A DNA stretch of 64,000 nucleotides from contig NZ_OBEA01000007.1 of assembly GCF_900215355.1 (NCBI RefSeq), positions 62,001 through 126,000 on the forward strand, given 5' to 3'. A program made the translations under genes and the position numbers. Below, in pieces: positions 24,762 through 33,753 of this stretch. Positions within the stretch are counted from its first letter, which is position 1. Each line of letters starts with the position of its first letter. Below the pieces are notes generated by a model. That model was not told the DNA's origin. It ran no database searches and saw only the letters and a list, made by a program, of their open reading frames with translations. The DNA is from Pseudooceanicola antarcticus. Its GTDB lineage: Bacteria; Pseudomonadota; Alphaproteobacteria; Rhodobacterales; Rhodobacteraceae.

Positions 24762-27700
24762 ATGTGCGCCGAGACGCCTGACTACAAAGACACCCTGAAC
24801 CTTCCGAAAACCGATTTCCCCATGCGCGCGGGACTGCCCAAGCGCGAGCCGGCCTGGCTGGCACGCTGGGAAGACATCGGGGTCTATGACCGCCTGCGCG
24901 AGAAAGCCAAGGACAGCGGAACCTCCCGCACGCCCTTCACGCTGCATGACGGCCCCCCCTATGCCAACGGCCACCTGCACATCGGCCACGCGCTGAACAA
25001 GACGATCAAGGACATGATCGTCCGCTCCCACCAGATGATGGGCCATGATGCGCGCTATGTGCCGGGTTGGGATTGCCATGGCCTTCCCATCGAGTGGAAG
25101 ATCGAAGAGCAGTACCGCAAGAAGGGCAAGAACAAGGACGACGTGCCGATCGTCGACTTCCGCCAGGAATGCCGCAAGTTCGCCGAGGGCTGGGTCGATA
25201 TCCAGCGCGAGGAGTTCAAGCGCCTGGGCATCACCGGCAACTGGGCCGATCCCTACCTGACCATGAACTTCCATGCCGAGCGGGTCATCGCCGAGGAATT
25301 CATGAAGTTCCTGATGAACGGCACGCTCTACCAGGGCTCGAAGCCGGTCATGTGGTCTCCGATCGAACAGACCGCCCTGGCCGAGGCCGAGGTCGAGTAC
25401 CACGACAAGGAAAGCTTCACCATCTGGGTGAAGTTCAAGGTGGCCGACTACGGCACCGGCGAGACCGATCGCGCCGGCGAAGAGGAATCCGACGCGGCCT
25501 CGCAGGCCGTGCTGGAAGCCGCGCAGGCCGCCCGCGAGACCTTCCTGGGCGCCTACGTGGTGATCTGGACCACCACCCCCTGGACCATCCCCTCCAACAA
25601 GGCCGTGGTCTTCGGCGCCGACTATGACTACGGCCTCTACGAGGTCACCGGCACCCCCGAGGACTGCTGGCTGAAGGTGGGCGAGAAATACCTGCTGGCC
25701 GACAAGCTGGCGGCGGCGACCTTCGCCAAGGCCCGTCTGAGCGACGATCAGTGGACCCGCGTCAGCGACGTGACCACCGCCCAGCTTTCCGCGATGAAGC
25801 TGACCCACCCGCTTGCCGGCACCGAAGGCTCGAACGGCGAATGGGACGATTACCGCGATTTCCGCGCCGCCCCCTTCGTCACCGACGAGGAAGGCACGGG
25901 CTTCGTCCATTGCGCTCCCAGCCACGGCATGGACGAATACGAGCTCTACCGCGACCTGGGCATGCTCGACCAGGTGATCACCTACAACGTCATGGACGAC
26001 GGCGGCTTCCGCGCCGACCTGCCCTTCTTCGGCGGCAAGCATATCCTGTCGCGCAAGGGCGGTGAGGGCGACGCCAACAAGGCGGTGATCGACAAGCTGG
26101 TGGAAGTCGGCGGGTTGATGGCGCGCGGCAAGATCAAGCACTCCTACCCGCATTCCTGGCGCTCCAAGGCGCCGGTCATCTACCGCAACACGCCGCAGTG
26201 GTTCGCCGCCATCGACCGCAAGGTCGGCGACGGCCAGGACCAATACGGCGAGACGATCCGCGAACGCGCGCTGAAGTCGATCACCGAGCTGGTGAAGTTC
26301 ACCCCCATCTCGGGCCGCAACCGCCTGCATTCGATGATGGAGAGCCGCCCCGACTGGGTGCTGTCGCGCCAGCGCGCCTGGGGTGTGCCGCTGACCTGCT
26401 TCGTGAAGAAGGGCGCCCTGCCCACCGACGAGGGCTTCCTGATGCGCGACCCGGCGGTCAATGCCCGCATCAGTGAGGCCTTCGAGGCCGAGGGCGCCGA
26501 TGCCTGGTACAAGGAGGGCGCCAAGGAGCGCTTCCTGGCCGATGACTACGATCCCGCCGAATGGGAGCAGGTCTTCGACATCCTCGACGTCTGGTTCGAC
26601 TCTGGCTCGACCCACGCCTTCGTGCTGCGCGACCGCGAGGACGGCACCGAGGACGGTATCGCAGATGTCTACATGGAGGGCACCGACCAGCACCGCGGCT
26701 GGTTCCACTCCTCCCTGCTGGAGGCCTGCGGCACCCTTGGCCGCGCGCCCTACCGCAACGTGGTCACCCATGGCTTCACGCTGGACGAGAAGGGCAACAA
26801 GATGTCCAAGTCGCTCGGCAATACCGTGGCGCCCGAGGACGTGGTGAAGCAATACGGCGCCGACATCCTGCGCCTCTGGGTGGCCCAGGCCGATTACACC
26901 GCCGACCAGCGGATCGGTGACACCATCCTGAAGGGCACCGCCGACAGCTACCGCCGTCTGCGCAACACCCTGCGCTTCATCCTGGGCTCGCTCGGTGACT
27001 TCACCGAAGCGCAGCGGGTCGCCCCCGCCGACATGCCCGAGCTCGAGCAATGGGTGCTGCACCGCCTGGCCGAACTGGACGAGACCGTCCAGCAGGGCTA
27101 CCGCGCCTTCGACTTCCAGGGCGTCTTCCAGGCCGTGTTCAACTTCGCCACGGTGGAACTGTCGTCCTTCTACTTCGACATCCGCAAGGATGCGCTCTAC
27201 TGCGACGGCGAGACCCTGCGGGCACACGCCTGCCGCACCGTGCTGGACATCCTCTTCCACCGCCTGACCACCTGGCTGGCGCCGGTCCTGGTCTTCACCA
27301 TGGAAGAGGTCTGGCTGGAGCGTTTCCCCGGCGAGGACAGCTCGATCCACCTGCAGGACTTCCCCGAGACGCCCGCAGAGTGGAAGAACGACGCCCTGGC
27401 CGAGAAATGGGCCCGCGTCCGCCGCGCCCGCCGCGTGGTCACCGCCGCGCTCGAGGTGCAGCGTGTCGAGAAGGTCATCGGCGCTTCGCTGGAAGCCGCG
27501 CCGGTGGTCCATGTCGAGGATGCCGAGACCCTGGCCGCGCTGAAGTCCGTCAACTTCGACGACATCTGCATCACCTCCGGTCTCTCGCTCACCGCCGACC
27601 CGGCGCCGCAGGAGGCCTACCGCCTGCCCGAGATCGCCGATATCTCGGTGGTCTTCGAGAAGGCCGAGGGCGAGAAGTGCCAGCGCTGCTGGAAGATCCT

Positions 27701-27764
27701 GCCGGACGTGGGCACCCACGCCCATGCAGGGGTCTGCGGCCGCTGCGACAGCGCCCTCGACTAA
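24762..27764 (+). CDS. ileS: Isoleucyl-tRNA synthetase
   Basis: A class I aminoacyl-tRNA synthetase that charges tRNA-Ile, 1000 residues. It has HLHIGH (HIGH motif, residues 71-76), KMSKS (680-684), the editing domain between them, and a C-terminal zinc-binding end (CQRCW ... CGRC, about residues 970-995). The N-terminus MCAETPDYKDTLNLPKTDFP is typical. It is followed within 40 bases by an excellent terminator, so it is transcribed alone or as the last gene. Confidence 0.98.
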   Translation: MCAETPDYKDTLNLPKTDFPMRAGLPKREPAWLARWEDIGVYDRLREKAKDSGTSRTPFTLHDGPPYANGHLHIGHALNKTIKDMIVRSHQMMGHDARYVPGWDCHGLPIEWKIEEQYRKKGKNKDDVPIVDFRQECRKFAEGWVDIQREEFKRLGITGNWADPYLTMNFHAERVIAEEFMKFLMNGTLYQGSKPVMWSPIEQTALAEAEVEYHDKESFTIWVKFKVADYGTGETDRAGEEESDAASQAVLEAAQAARETFLGAYVVIWTTTPWTIPSNKAVVFGADYDYGLYEVTGTPEDCWLKVGEKYLLADKLAAATFAKARLSDDQWTRVSDVTTAQLSAMKLTHPLAGTEGSNGEWDDYRDFRAAPFVTDEEGTGFVHCAPSHGMDEYELYRDLGMLDQVITYNVMDDGGFRADLPFFGGKHILSRKGGEGDANKAVIDKLVEVGGLMARGKIKHSYPHSWRSKAPVIYRNTPQWFAAIDRKVGDGQDQYGETIRERALKSITELVKFTPISGRNRLHSMMESRPDWVLSRQRAWGVPLTCFVKKGALPTDEGFLMRDPAVNARISEAFEAEGADAWYKEGAKERFLADDYDPAEWEQVFDILDVWFDSGSTHAFVLRDREDGTEDGIADVYMEGTDQHRGWFHSSLLEACGTLGRAPYRNVVTHGFTLDEKGNKMSKSLGNTVAPEDVVKQYGADILRLWVAQADYTADQRIGDTILKGTADSYRRLRNTLRFILGSLGDFTEAQRVAPADMPELEQWVLHRLAELDETVQQGYRAFDFQGVFQAVFNFATVELSSFYFDIRKDALYCDGETLRAHACRTVLDILFHRLTTWLAPVLVFTMEEVWLERFPGEDSSIHLQDFPETPAEWKNDALAEKWARVRRARRVVTAALEVQRVEKVIGASLEAAPVVHVEDAETLAALKSVNFDDICITSGLSLTADPAPQEAYRLPEIADISVVFEKAEGEKCQRCWKILPDVGTHAHAGVCGRCDSALD

Positions 27765-27798
27765 GCGCCTCGGGCCATTTCCGCCCAGCAATTGATCA

Positions 27799-27827
27799 GC
27801 CCCCGCGCCCCAGCGCGGGGGCTTTTT
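27799..27827 (+). terminator. Terminator after ileS
   Basis: GCCCCCGCGC (27799-27808) pairs perfectly with GCGCGGGGGC (27813-27822), four-base loop, followed by TTTTT. This is one of the clearest terminators in the window. Confidence 0.93.
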
Positions 27828-27876
27828 GCTGCCGGCACCTTTCCGCGCGCGTCATGGGCAAAGGCCTGCCGGTGCT

Positions 27877-27897
27877 GATTTGAACTTTACTCAAATC
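27877..27897. promoter_or_regulatory. GATTTGA/TCAAATC palindrome upstream of CHAP gene
   Basis: GATTTGA (27877-27883) and TCAAATC (27891-27897) form a perfect seven-base inverted repeat around ACTTTAC; GC on each outer flank also pairs. It lies 57 bases before the lipoprotein gene. It may be an operator overlapping its promoter. Confidence 0.4.
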
Positions 27898-27953
27898 GGC
27901 GCTATCAGCCCGCGTCGGCTTGGGGAGCCGACGGGGAACTGACGACCCGAGGG

Positions 27954-28475
27954 ATGAAATTGCGCTTCACCATTCTTAACCGCCGCGGGCTCTCTCTGCT
28001 CGCACTGATGGCCCTCGGGGCCTGCGCCCAGCCGCCCGAAGAGGGCCTCCCGCCCGAGCGGATGGCCTTCGCCATGGCCGAGGTCGAGGCGCTGCAGGAT
28101 CGCGGCGCGCGTGTCTGGTGCGTGCCCTTCGCCCGCAACCTCTCGGGCGTCGAGATCCGCGGCAATGCCCGCACCTGGTGGTCGCAGGCGCAGGAAGAAT
28201 TTCCCGTGGGCCACGAGCCCAGCCTTGGCGCCGTGATGGCCTTCGCGCCGACGGCGAGCATGCCGCTTGGTCACGTGGGCGTCGTCTCGGGCATCGAAAG
28301 CCCGCGTCGCATCACCATTGACCACGCCAATTGGCACCGCAACCAGGTGTCGCTGGGGATGGCGGTGATCGACGTGTCGAAGCACAATGACTGGAGCCGC
28401 GTGCGGGTCGAGACCTACCCCGGTGCCTTCGGCAGCGTCTATCCGATCAAGGGCTTCATCCAGCCCACCGGCTGA
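27954..28475 (+). CDS. CHAP-domain lipoprotein (probable cell-wall amidase/peptidase)
   Basis: The 173-residue product has a lipoprotein signal ending in the lipobox LGAC (about residues 20-25). The rest matches a CHAP domain: the nucleophile Cys in RVWCVPFARNLSG (about residue 56), His in GHVGVVSGI (about 104), and the acidic/Asn part in ITIDHANW. CHAP enzymes cut peptidoglycan peptide bonds. It would be anchored in the outer or inner membrane, facing the periplasm. It is convergent with the next gene. Confidence 0.82.
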   Translation: MKLRFTILNRRGLSLLALMALGACAQPPEEGLPPERMAFAMAEVEALQDRGARVWCVPFARNLSGVEIRGNARTWWSQAQEEFPVGHEPSLGAVMAFAPTASMPLGHVGVVSGIESPRRITIDHANWHRNQVSLGMAVIDVSKHNDWSRVRVETYPGAFGSVYPIKGFIQPTG

Positions 28476-28483
28476 TCCGAGCT

Positions 28484-28924
28484 TCAGGCCGCAAGCTCCA
28501 ACTCTGACTGCACGAGTTGCGACAGCTGCTGCACCAGCGCGTAGATATGCATCGAGGTGCCGGGCACATTGACGCCCGAGCGCGTGGCCTCGGCCAGCAT
28601 CCCCTGGAAGAGGCTCATCGCATCCAGCCGCGAGGGCGCGACAGGGGCCTCGGCCAGCGCTGCGCCGGGCAGCGCGATGGCCCCTTCCGGGTTTGCCTCG
28701 CCCGCTGTTTCGACCTGCGGCTGCGCCTGTTCCTCGGCCACGGGGGCGGGCTCGGGCAGCGGCGCGGGTTGCAGGTCGACGGCTTCGCCTTGCGCCGGTT
28801 CCGGCAGGGGATGCTCTTCGGTCGGCGGGCGATGCGACGACGGCCGCTCGGCCTCTGTCTCAACCGGGTTGTGGCGCATTTCAGGCGCGAAGAGCGGGCG
28901 GGCCTGGGTCGGCATTTCCAACAT
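28484..28924 (-). CDS. Pro/Glu/Ala-rich protein of unknown function
   Basis: A 146-residue protein with a strong ribosome site (GGAGAGAGAC) before its ATG. The first 95 residues are low-complexity, rich in Pro, Glu and Ala (disordered). The last 45 form a probable amphipathic helix region (SRLDAMSLFQGMLAEATRSG and MHIYALVQQLSQLVQSELEL). No family is recognised. The architecture, a disordered linker plus a helical end, would suit an adaptor or granule/surface-associated protein, but that is a guess. Confidence 0.62.
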   Translation of the reverse strand: MLEMPTQARPLFAPEMRHNPVETEAERPSSHRPPTEEHPLPEPAQGEAVDLQPAPLPEPAPVAEEQAQPQVETAGEANPEGAIALPGAALAEAPVAPSRLDAMSLFQGMLAEATRSGVNVPGTSMHIYALVQQLSQLVQSELELAA

Positions 28925-29154
28925 GTCTCTCTCCTTCGCTCAGCCGTAATCGGCGCCATGGGGGAACAGTCCCACCCTGCCGCGCAAACCTTTCCACCGC
29001 CTTTACCGAGGTTAAGATCTCCGCCCCTGGGCGCGCGCAGTGGTCACCATGGATCAACCTCCGGCGCATTCTGCACTGCGGCGCGGATGCAGGCTCAACC
29101 GGATCTTCACATCTGTCTGCTGCGCGGCGAACAGAGCGGCCAGCGGTGCCCGAC

Positions 29155-29184
29155 ACCGACGTAATACCGACGTAATACCGACGT
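29155..29184. repeat. 11-base tandem repeat upstream of ogt
   Basis: ACCGACGTAAT occurs at 29155-29165 and 29166-29176, followed by a partial third copy ACCGACGT (29177-29184). It lies 65 bases before ogt, in a 324-base region (28925-29248) with no gene seen. Each copy carries an ACGT core, so it could be a set of regulator half-sites or a slippage-prone tract. Confidence 0.55.
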
Positions 29185-29248
29185 GGTGCAGACCGGGTGC
29201 CGACCGGATTTTCCTGTCCTCATAGCGATTCCCTGCTAGGCTCCCTGA

Positions 29249-29704
29249 ATGCCCAGCATGTCCCTCGACACCCCCACCGGCCGCTTCTGGATCTTCGAGG
29301 AGGACGGCGCCATCACCCGCGCCTCCTGGCGCGAGCTGGGGCCTGAAGAGCCCACCGAGGTGCTGGAGCGGGCCGTGGATCAGCTGGGTGCCTATTTCGA
29401 CGGCAGCCGGGAAGAGTTCGACCTGCCGCTCAAGGTTGCCGGCGGCGATTTCCAGGCACGTGTCTGCGACGCCATCGCCGCGATCCCCTATGGGCGCACC
29501 CGCACCTATGGCCACCTGGCCCGAGACCTCGGCGCGCCGCCGCAGGCGGTTGGCCAGGGCTGTGGCGGCAATCCGATCCCCGTGATCATACCCTGTCACC
29601 GGGTCCTGGCCGCAACCGGGCTGGGTGGTTTCTCGGGCGAAGGCGGGATCGAAACCAAGGTCTGGCTGCTCAGGCACGAGGGCGCGGCCTCGCTCCTGAT
29701 CTGA
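29249..29704 (+). CDS. ogt: Methylated-DNA--protein-cysteine methyltransferase
   Basis: This suicide enzyme moves alkyl groups from O6-alkylguanine in DNA to its own cysteine. The 151-residue product has the active-site motif IIPCHRVL with Cys116, the helix-turn-helix-like FQARVCDAIAAIPYGRTRTYG (about residues 68-88), and GGFSGEGG with the usual Gly turn near 128-133. A second Met at residue 4 is an alternative start. It is convergent with phaZ, with a shared hairpin between. Confidence 0.94.
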   Translation: MPSMSLDTPTGRFWIFEEDGAITRASWRELGPEEPTEVLERAVDQLGAYFDGSREEFDLPLKVAGGDFQARVCDAIAAIPYGRTRTYGHLARDLGAPPQAVGQGCGGNPIPVIIPCHRVLAATGLGGFSGEGGIETKVWLLRHEGAASLLI

Positions 29705-29710
29705 CGAAAA

Positions 29711-29738
29711 ACCCCGGCGCAGCAGGCTGCACCGGGGT
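29711..29738. terminator. Hairpin between convergent ogt and phaZ
   Basis: ACCCCGG (29711-29717) and GCAGC (29719-29723) pair with GCTGC (29726-29730) and CCGGGGT (29732-29738). AAAA precedes the stem on the plus strand, which reads as a TTTT tail after the stem for minus-strand phaZ. The plus-strand tail is weaker. Confidence 0.7.
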
Positions 29739-29762
29739 CTCCAAAGTCTTTGAATTCTTACC

Positions 29763-31040
29763 TCAGACGGCGGCCAGCTTGGCCCCGCCAGAGGGCTTCT
29801 CGCCCTTGTCACCGGCGTTCTGGTCAATGAAGTCCAGCACCAGCGGGCGGATGTTGTTGCGCCAGGACGAGCCGGCGAAGATGCCGTAGTGACCCGCGCC
29901 CGGCTCCAGGTGCTGCGACTTCATCTTGTCGGGCACCCCGGTGCAGAGATCCAGCGCCGCGACACATTGGCCGGGGGCCGAGATATCGTCGTTCTCTCCC
30001 TCCACGGTCTTCACCGCGACATTGGTGATCTTGCCGATATCGACCTGGTGGCCGTTGACGGTGAAGGTATTGCTGGCGATCTCGGAGTTCTTGAAGATCC
30101 GCTCGACGGTGGACAGGTAGAACTCGGCGGTCATGTCCATAACTGCCAGATATTCATCATAGAAACGGTTGTGGCGATCGTGGTCGCCAGCCTCGCCGCG
30201 GGCCACGCGCATGATCTGGTCGGTGAAGGACTGGGCGTGGGTGTCGAGGTTCATCGAGATGAAGGAGGTCAGCTGCAGCAGTCCAGGATAGACCTTGCGA
30301 CCGATGCCCTTGTACTTGGCGCCGACGCGCTGGATCATCATCTGCTCGAGTTGGCCCATCGAGACGCGGTTGCCGAAGTCGGTGACCTCGGTGGGCGTGG
30401 CATCGGGGTCGATGGGGCCGCCGATCAGGGTCAGGGTCTTGGGCTGTGCCTCGGGGAAGATCTCGGCCAGGTAGGCAGTGGCCACCAGGGTCAGCGGAGC
30501 CGGCTGGCAGACCGCGATGACGTTAACATCGGGGCCCAGCTCTTTCATGAAATCGACAAGGTAGAGGGTGTAATCCTCGACATCGAACTTGCCTTCGCTG
30601 ACGGGAATGTCGCGGGCATTGTGCCAGTCGGTGATATAGACCTCGCAGTCGGGCAGCAGCGAGACCACGGTCGACCGCAGGAGCGTCGCGTAATGGCCAG
30701 ACATGGGCGCCACCAGCAGCACCTTGCGCGACTTTTCCGCGCGGCCCTGGACCTCGAAGTGGATCAGGTCGCCGAAGGGGCGCTCCACCACCTTGGCAAT
30801 CGAGACCAGGTGATCGCGCCCGTCCTCGCAAGGCACCGAGTAGATACCCCAGTCAGGCTTGGCCACCATGCGCTTGTAGGCCCGTTCCGTCACCTCGCCC
30901 CAGGCCGCCATCATGGTCAGCATCGGGTTCGGCACCAGCGCGAAGGCCGGGTAGGACGCGAGACTCAGCGCACTGGCCCCCATCCACTGCTGGGTATTGC
31001 GTACGGTCTCCATAAGGTCGTAGCTTGCCATATAGCGCAT
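29763..31040 (-). CDS. phaZ: Intracellular polyhydroxybutyrate depolymerase
   Basis: PhaZ hydrolyses stored PHB granules inside the cell. The start MRYMASYDLMETVRNTQQWM follows GAGAAGGAGATACCG; the open frame 96 codons further upstream overlaps phaC and is not real. The product has 425 residues in an alpha/beta-hydrolase fold. The lipase-like elbow uses cysteine, VIAVCQPAPL (Cys178), with the conserved C-terminal LEPGAGHYGIFAGSSWRNNI carrying the His. It is divergent from phaC, and the 162 bases between them contain a PhaR-like palindrome. Confidence 0.95.
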   Translation of the reverse strand: MRYMASYDLMETVRNTQQWMGASALSLASYPAFALVPNPMLTMMAAWGEVTERAYKRMVAKPDWGIYSVPCEDGRDHLVSIAKVVERPFGDLIHFEVQGRAEKSRKVLLVAPMSGHYATLLRSTVVSLLPDCEVYITDWHNARDIPVSEGKFDVEDYTLYLVDFMKELGPDVNVIAVCQPAPLTLVATAYLAEIFPEAQPKTLTLIGGPIDPDATPTEVTDFGNRVSMGQLEQMMIQRVGAKYKGIGRKVYPGLLQLTSFISMNLDTHAQSFTDQIMRVARGEAGDHDRHNRFYDEYLAVMDMTAEFYLSTVERIFKNSEIASNTFTVNGHQVDIGKITNVAVKTVEGENDDISAPGQCVAALDLCTGVPDKMKSQHLEPGAGHYGIFAGSSWRNNIRPLVLDFIDQNAGDKGEKPSGGAKLAAV

Positions 31041-31170
31041 CGGTATCTCCTTCTCGCGGGGCAGGGCCCGGTCTGTCTCCGTCCACGGGGTCTTCCGGGC
31101 AGCGCGGCTGAGACAAGGCCTGCGCCTGTCCCTGGGACCAGGGATCACCGGCGGTCGCGGCGCCACATGC

Positions 31171-31181
31171 TGCAGTGCAGA
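31171..31181. promoter_or_regulatory. Candidate PhaR operator upstream of phaC
   Basis: CTGCAGTGCAG fits the CTGC-N3-GCAG form reported for PhaR in Paracoccus/Rhodobacter. It sits 21 bases upstream of the phaC ATG and 130 bases upstream of phaZ. The same word recurs before phaP (33089-33099 and 33115-33125). Confidence 0.65.
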
Positions 31182-31202
31182 AGATAGGGGGGAATCGTTT
31201 AC

Positions 31203-33011
31203 ATGACAACACAAGATACCTCTGACGCCGGGGAATCCGGCCAGGAAAACCTCGAAAAACTCAAGGCAAACCTGACAAGAGTAGAAGAGCTCTCTCAGAG
31301 ATTCATCCAGGCGTTGAAAGAACGGCATGCCTCGCCCCCCGGCCTGCAGGGGCCGGCCCCCACCCTTTTCGCCCAGGCCGCCGGCGCCTATTGGTCAGAG
31401 ATGATGCAGAACCCGGCGCGGATCTTCGAGCACCAGCTGGAATACTGGGGCAAGTCGGTGACCCATTTCCTGGAGGCGCAAGAGGCGCTGGCCAAGGGCA
31501 AGCTGCAGGCGCCCGAGGATGACGGCACCGACGATCCGCGCTTCACCAACCCGCTGTGGAAGACCCATCCCTACTTCAACTACGTCAAGCAGCAGTACCA
31601 GCTGAACACCGATGCCATGACCAAGGCAGTCGAGGACGTCGAGGGGATCTCGGAGGTCGAGAAGGCCCGGCTGCGCTATTTCACCGGCCAGATCGCCGAC
31701 ATGATGGCACCGACCAATTTCCTGGCGACCAACCCCGATGCCCTTGAACGCGCGCTCGAGACCGACGGCGAAAGCCTCGTGCAGGGGCTGGAGAACCTGG
31801 TCCGCGACCTCGAGGCCAATGGCGGCGAGATGCTGGTGCGGCTGGCCGATGCCAGCGCCTTCAAGCTGGGCGAGAACGTCGCCACGGCACCCGGCAAGGT
31901 GATCTGGCGCAATCACCTGCTGGAGCTGATCCAGTACAGCCCCTCAACCGAGAAGGTGCACGACACCCCGCTGATCATCTTCCCGCCCTGGATCAACAAG
32001 TTCTATATCCTCGACCTGAAAGAGCAGAACTCCTTCATCCGCTGGGTGGTCGACCAGGGCTATACGCTTTTCGTGGTCTCTTGGGTGAACCCCGATGCAG
32101 CCTACCGCGAGATCGCGTTGGATGACTACGTCGAGGATGGATTCATCGCCGCCATCGAGCAGGTGAAGCAGATCTGCGGCGTGAAGACGGTGAATGCCAT
32201 CGGCTATTGCATCGGCGGCACGACGCTGAACCTGACGCTGGCCCTGCTGAAGAAGCGCAAGGACCGCTCGGTCAAGTCGGCCACTTTCTTCACCACGCTG
32301 ACGGATTTCTCGGACCAGGGGGATTTCACCCCCTTCCTGCAGGATGATTTCGTCGATGCCATCGAGGACGTCGTGCAGGCCGACGGCATCCTGCGCAGTC
32401 ACATCATGGCGCGGACCTTCTCTTTCCTGCGTTCCAACGACCTGGTCTATCGACCGGCCATCCGCAGCTACATGCTTGGCGAACAGCCCCCCGCCTTCGA
32501 TCTGCTCTATTGGAACGGCGATGGCACCAACCTGCCCGCGACCATGGCGGTGCAGTACCTGCGCGAGCTCTGCCAGGGCAACAAGCTGACCACCGACGGG
32601 ATCGAGATCTGCGGCGAACTGCTGAAGATCTCGGATGTCACCTTGCCAATCTGCGCCATCACCTGCGAGACCGATCACATCGCCGCTTGGCGGGCCGCCT
32701 ATCGCGGCTTCCTGATGACCGGTTCCAAGGATCGCACCTTCATCGTCTCGCAGTCGGGCCATATCGCCGGGATCGTGAACCCGCCGTCGAAGAAGAAGTA
32801 CGGCCACTACATCAACGAGGCCCTGCCCGACACGCCCGAAGCCTTCATGGAGGGCGCCACCTTCACCGAGGGCTCATGGTGGCCCCGCTGGGAAGGCTGG
32901 CTGGCGAAACGGTCGGGCAAGATGGTGCCCGCCCGCGAGCCCGGAGATTCGACTCACCCCGCACTTTGCGACGCACCCGGTACTTATGTCGCAGCCCCCC
33001 TGCCGCTGTGA
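31203..33011 (+). CDS. phaC: Class I polyhydroxyalkanoate synthase
   Basis: PhaC polymerises (R)-3-hydroxyacyl-CoA, usually 3-hydroxybutyryl-CoA, into PHB on the granule surface. The 602-residue length fits class I. The N-terminal domain (1-230) is followed by the alpha/beta-hydrolase core with the catalytic triad Cys336 (GYCIGGTTL), Asp491 (TCETDHIA) and His520 (SQSGHIAG). It lies divergent from phaZ and upstream of the phasin gene, as in other Rhodobacterales. Control by PhaR is suggested by the palindrome just upstream of the start. Confidence 0.97.
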   Translation: MTTQDTSDAGESGQENLEKLKANLTRVEELSQRFIQALKERHASPPGLQGPAPTLFAQAAGAYWSEMMQNPARIFEHQLEYWGKSVTHFLEAQEALAKGKLQAPEDDGTDDPRFTNPLWKTHPYFNYVKQQYQLNTDAMTKAVEDVEGISEVEKARLRYFTGQIADMMAPTNFLATNPDALERALETDGESLVQGLENLVRDLEANGGEMLVRLADASAFKLGENVATAPGKVIWRNHLLELIQYSPSTEKVHDTPLIIFPPWINKFYILDLKEQNSFIRWVVDQGYTLFVVSWVNPDAAYREIALDDYVEDGFIAAIEQVKQICGVKTVNAIGYCIGGTTLNLTLALLKKRKDRSVKSATFFTTLTDFSDQGDFTPFLQDDFVDAIEDVVQADGILRSHIMARTFSFLRSNDLVYRPAIRSYMLGEQPPAFDLLYWNGDGTNLPATMAVQYLRELCQGNKLTTDGIEICGELLKISDVTLPICAITCETDHIAAWRAAYRGFLMTGSKDRTFIVSQSGHIAGIVNPPSKKKYGHYINEALPDTPEAFMEGATFTEGSWWPRWEGWLAKRSGKMVPAREPGDSTHPALCDAPGTYVAAPLPL

Positions 33012-33088
33012 AGCTTACCCAGCGTCAGGGATATTCTGCCCAAACCTTTGGCAGCATTGGTTAATCCATACGCTCACGCGCATTTTCG

Positions 33089-33125
33089 CCGCAGTGCAGA
33101 AAAATCTTGATTTGCTGCAGCGCAG
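33089..33125. promoter_or_regulatory. Two candidate PhaR operators upstream of phaP
   Basis: CCGCAGTGCAG (33089-33099; one mismatch to CTGC-N3-GCAG) and CTGCAGCGCAG (33115-33125; perfect) lie 26 bases apart, 69-95 bases before the phasin ATG. This agrees with strong PhaR repression of phasin genes in known systems. Confidence 0.65.
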
Positions 33126-33193
33126 CATCCATACTCTCCCCAAGATTGATTGAAGGGCCAGCACACGGCCCACAACCAGAAGAGGATGGAACA

Positions 33194-33637
33194 ATGGCCA
33201 AGACGCAGGACTTCTCCGCTATCATGAAGGACTTCATGGGCGCTTTCCCCGTCGACACTTCGGCAATGGAAGATGCTTTCAAGACCCAGGCCACCCTGGG
33301 CGAAAAGCTCTCGGCAGTTGCCATCGACGCGGCCGCCAAGTCGACCGACCTGTCCACCAAGTGGACCAAGGACACGCTGACCAAGATGGCTGAAATGTCC
33401 AAGGCCAAGACCGAGCCCGCGGACTACGCCAAGTCGATGACCGACTTCGCCTCGGCCTGCGCCGAGATGTCGGCCGAGCACATGGCCGCTTACGCCGAGA
33501 TCGCCAAGAAGGTCCAGGCCGACACCGTCGAGCTGATGATGGCCGCCGGCAAGGACATGACCGAGGAAGCCTCGGCCGCGGTTCAGAAGGCCACCAAGGA
33601 CGCAACCGCCGCAGCCAAGAAGGCCGCCGCGAAGTAA
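33194..33637 (+). CDS. phaP: Phasin, PHB granule-associated protein
   Basis: Phasins coat PHB granules and set their size. The 147-residue product is almost entirely helical and rich in Ala, Lys, Met and Thr, with repeated KSMTDF/AEMSAEHMAAY segments and an Ala/Lys-rich C-terminus ([10 protein letters not shown]). The start MAKTQDFSAIMKDF follows AGAGGATGGAACA. It lies 180 bases downstream of phaC with its own upstream operators and is closed by a strong terminator. Confidence 0.94.
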   Translation: MAKTQDFSAIMKDFMGAFPVDTSAMEDAFKTQATLGEKLSAVAIDAAAKSTDLSTKWTKDTLTKMAEMSKAKTEPADYAKSMTDFASACAEMSAEHMAAYAEIAKKVQADTVELMMAAGKDMTEEASAAVQKATKDATAAAKKAAAK

Positions 33638-33700
33638 TCTCCCCTCCCAAGGGATTTTGCGCCTCCAGTGCTCCTCCCCAAATCGGGGGCGCGAAGAAGA

Positions 33701-33734
33701 AGGGCGGGTCCGAAAGGACCCGCCCTGTTCTTTT
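33701..33734 (+). terminator. Terminator after phaP
   Basis: AGGGCGGGTCC (33701-33711) pairs perfectly with GGACCCGCCCT (33716-33726) over a GAAA tetraloop, followed by GTTCTTTT. Confidence 0.92.
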
Positions 33735-33753
33735 GCGTCAATGCCGCAAGAGC

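Noticed and set aside
29763-31328. Longer phaZ start 96 codons upstream
   Set aside because: It would overlap the divergent phaC start and the PhaR site; the start at 31040 has a strong ribosome site and the family N-terminus.
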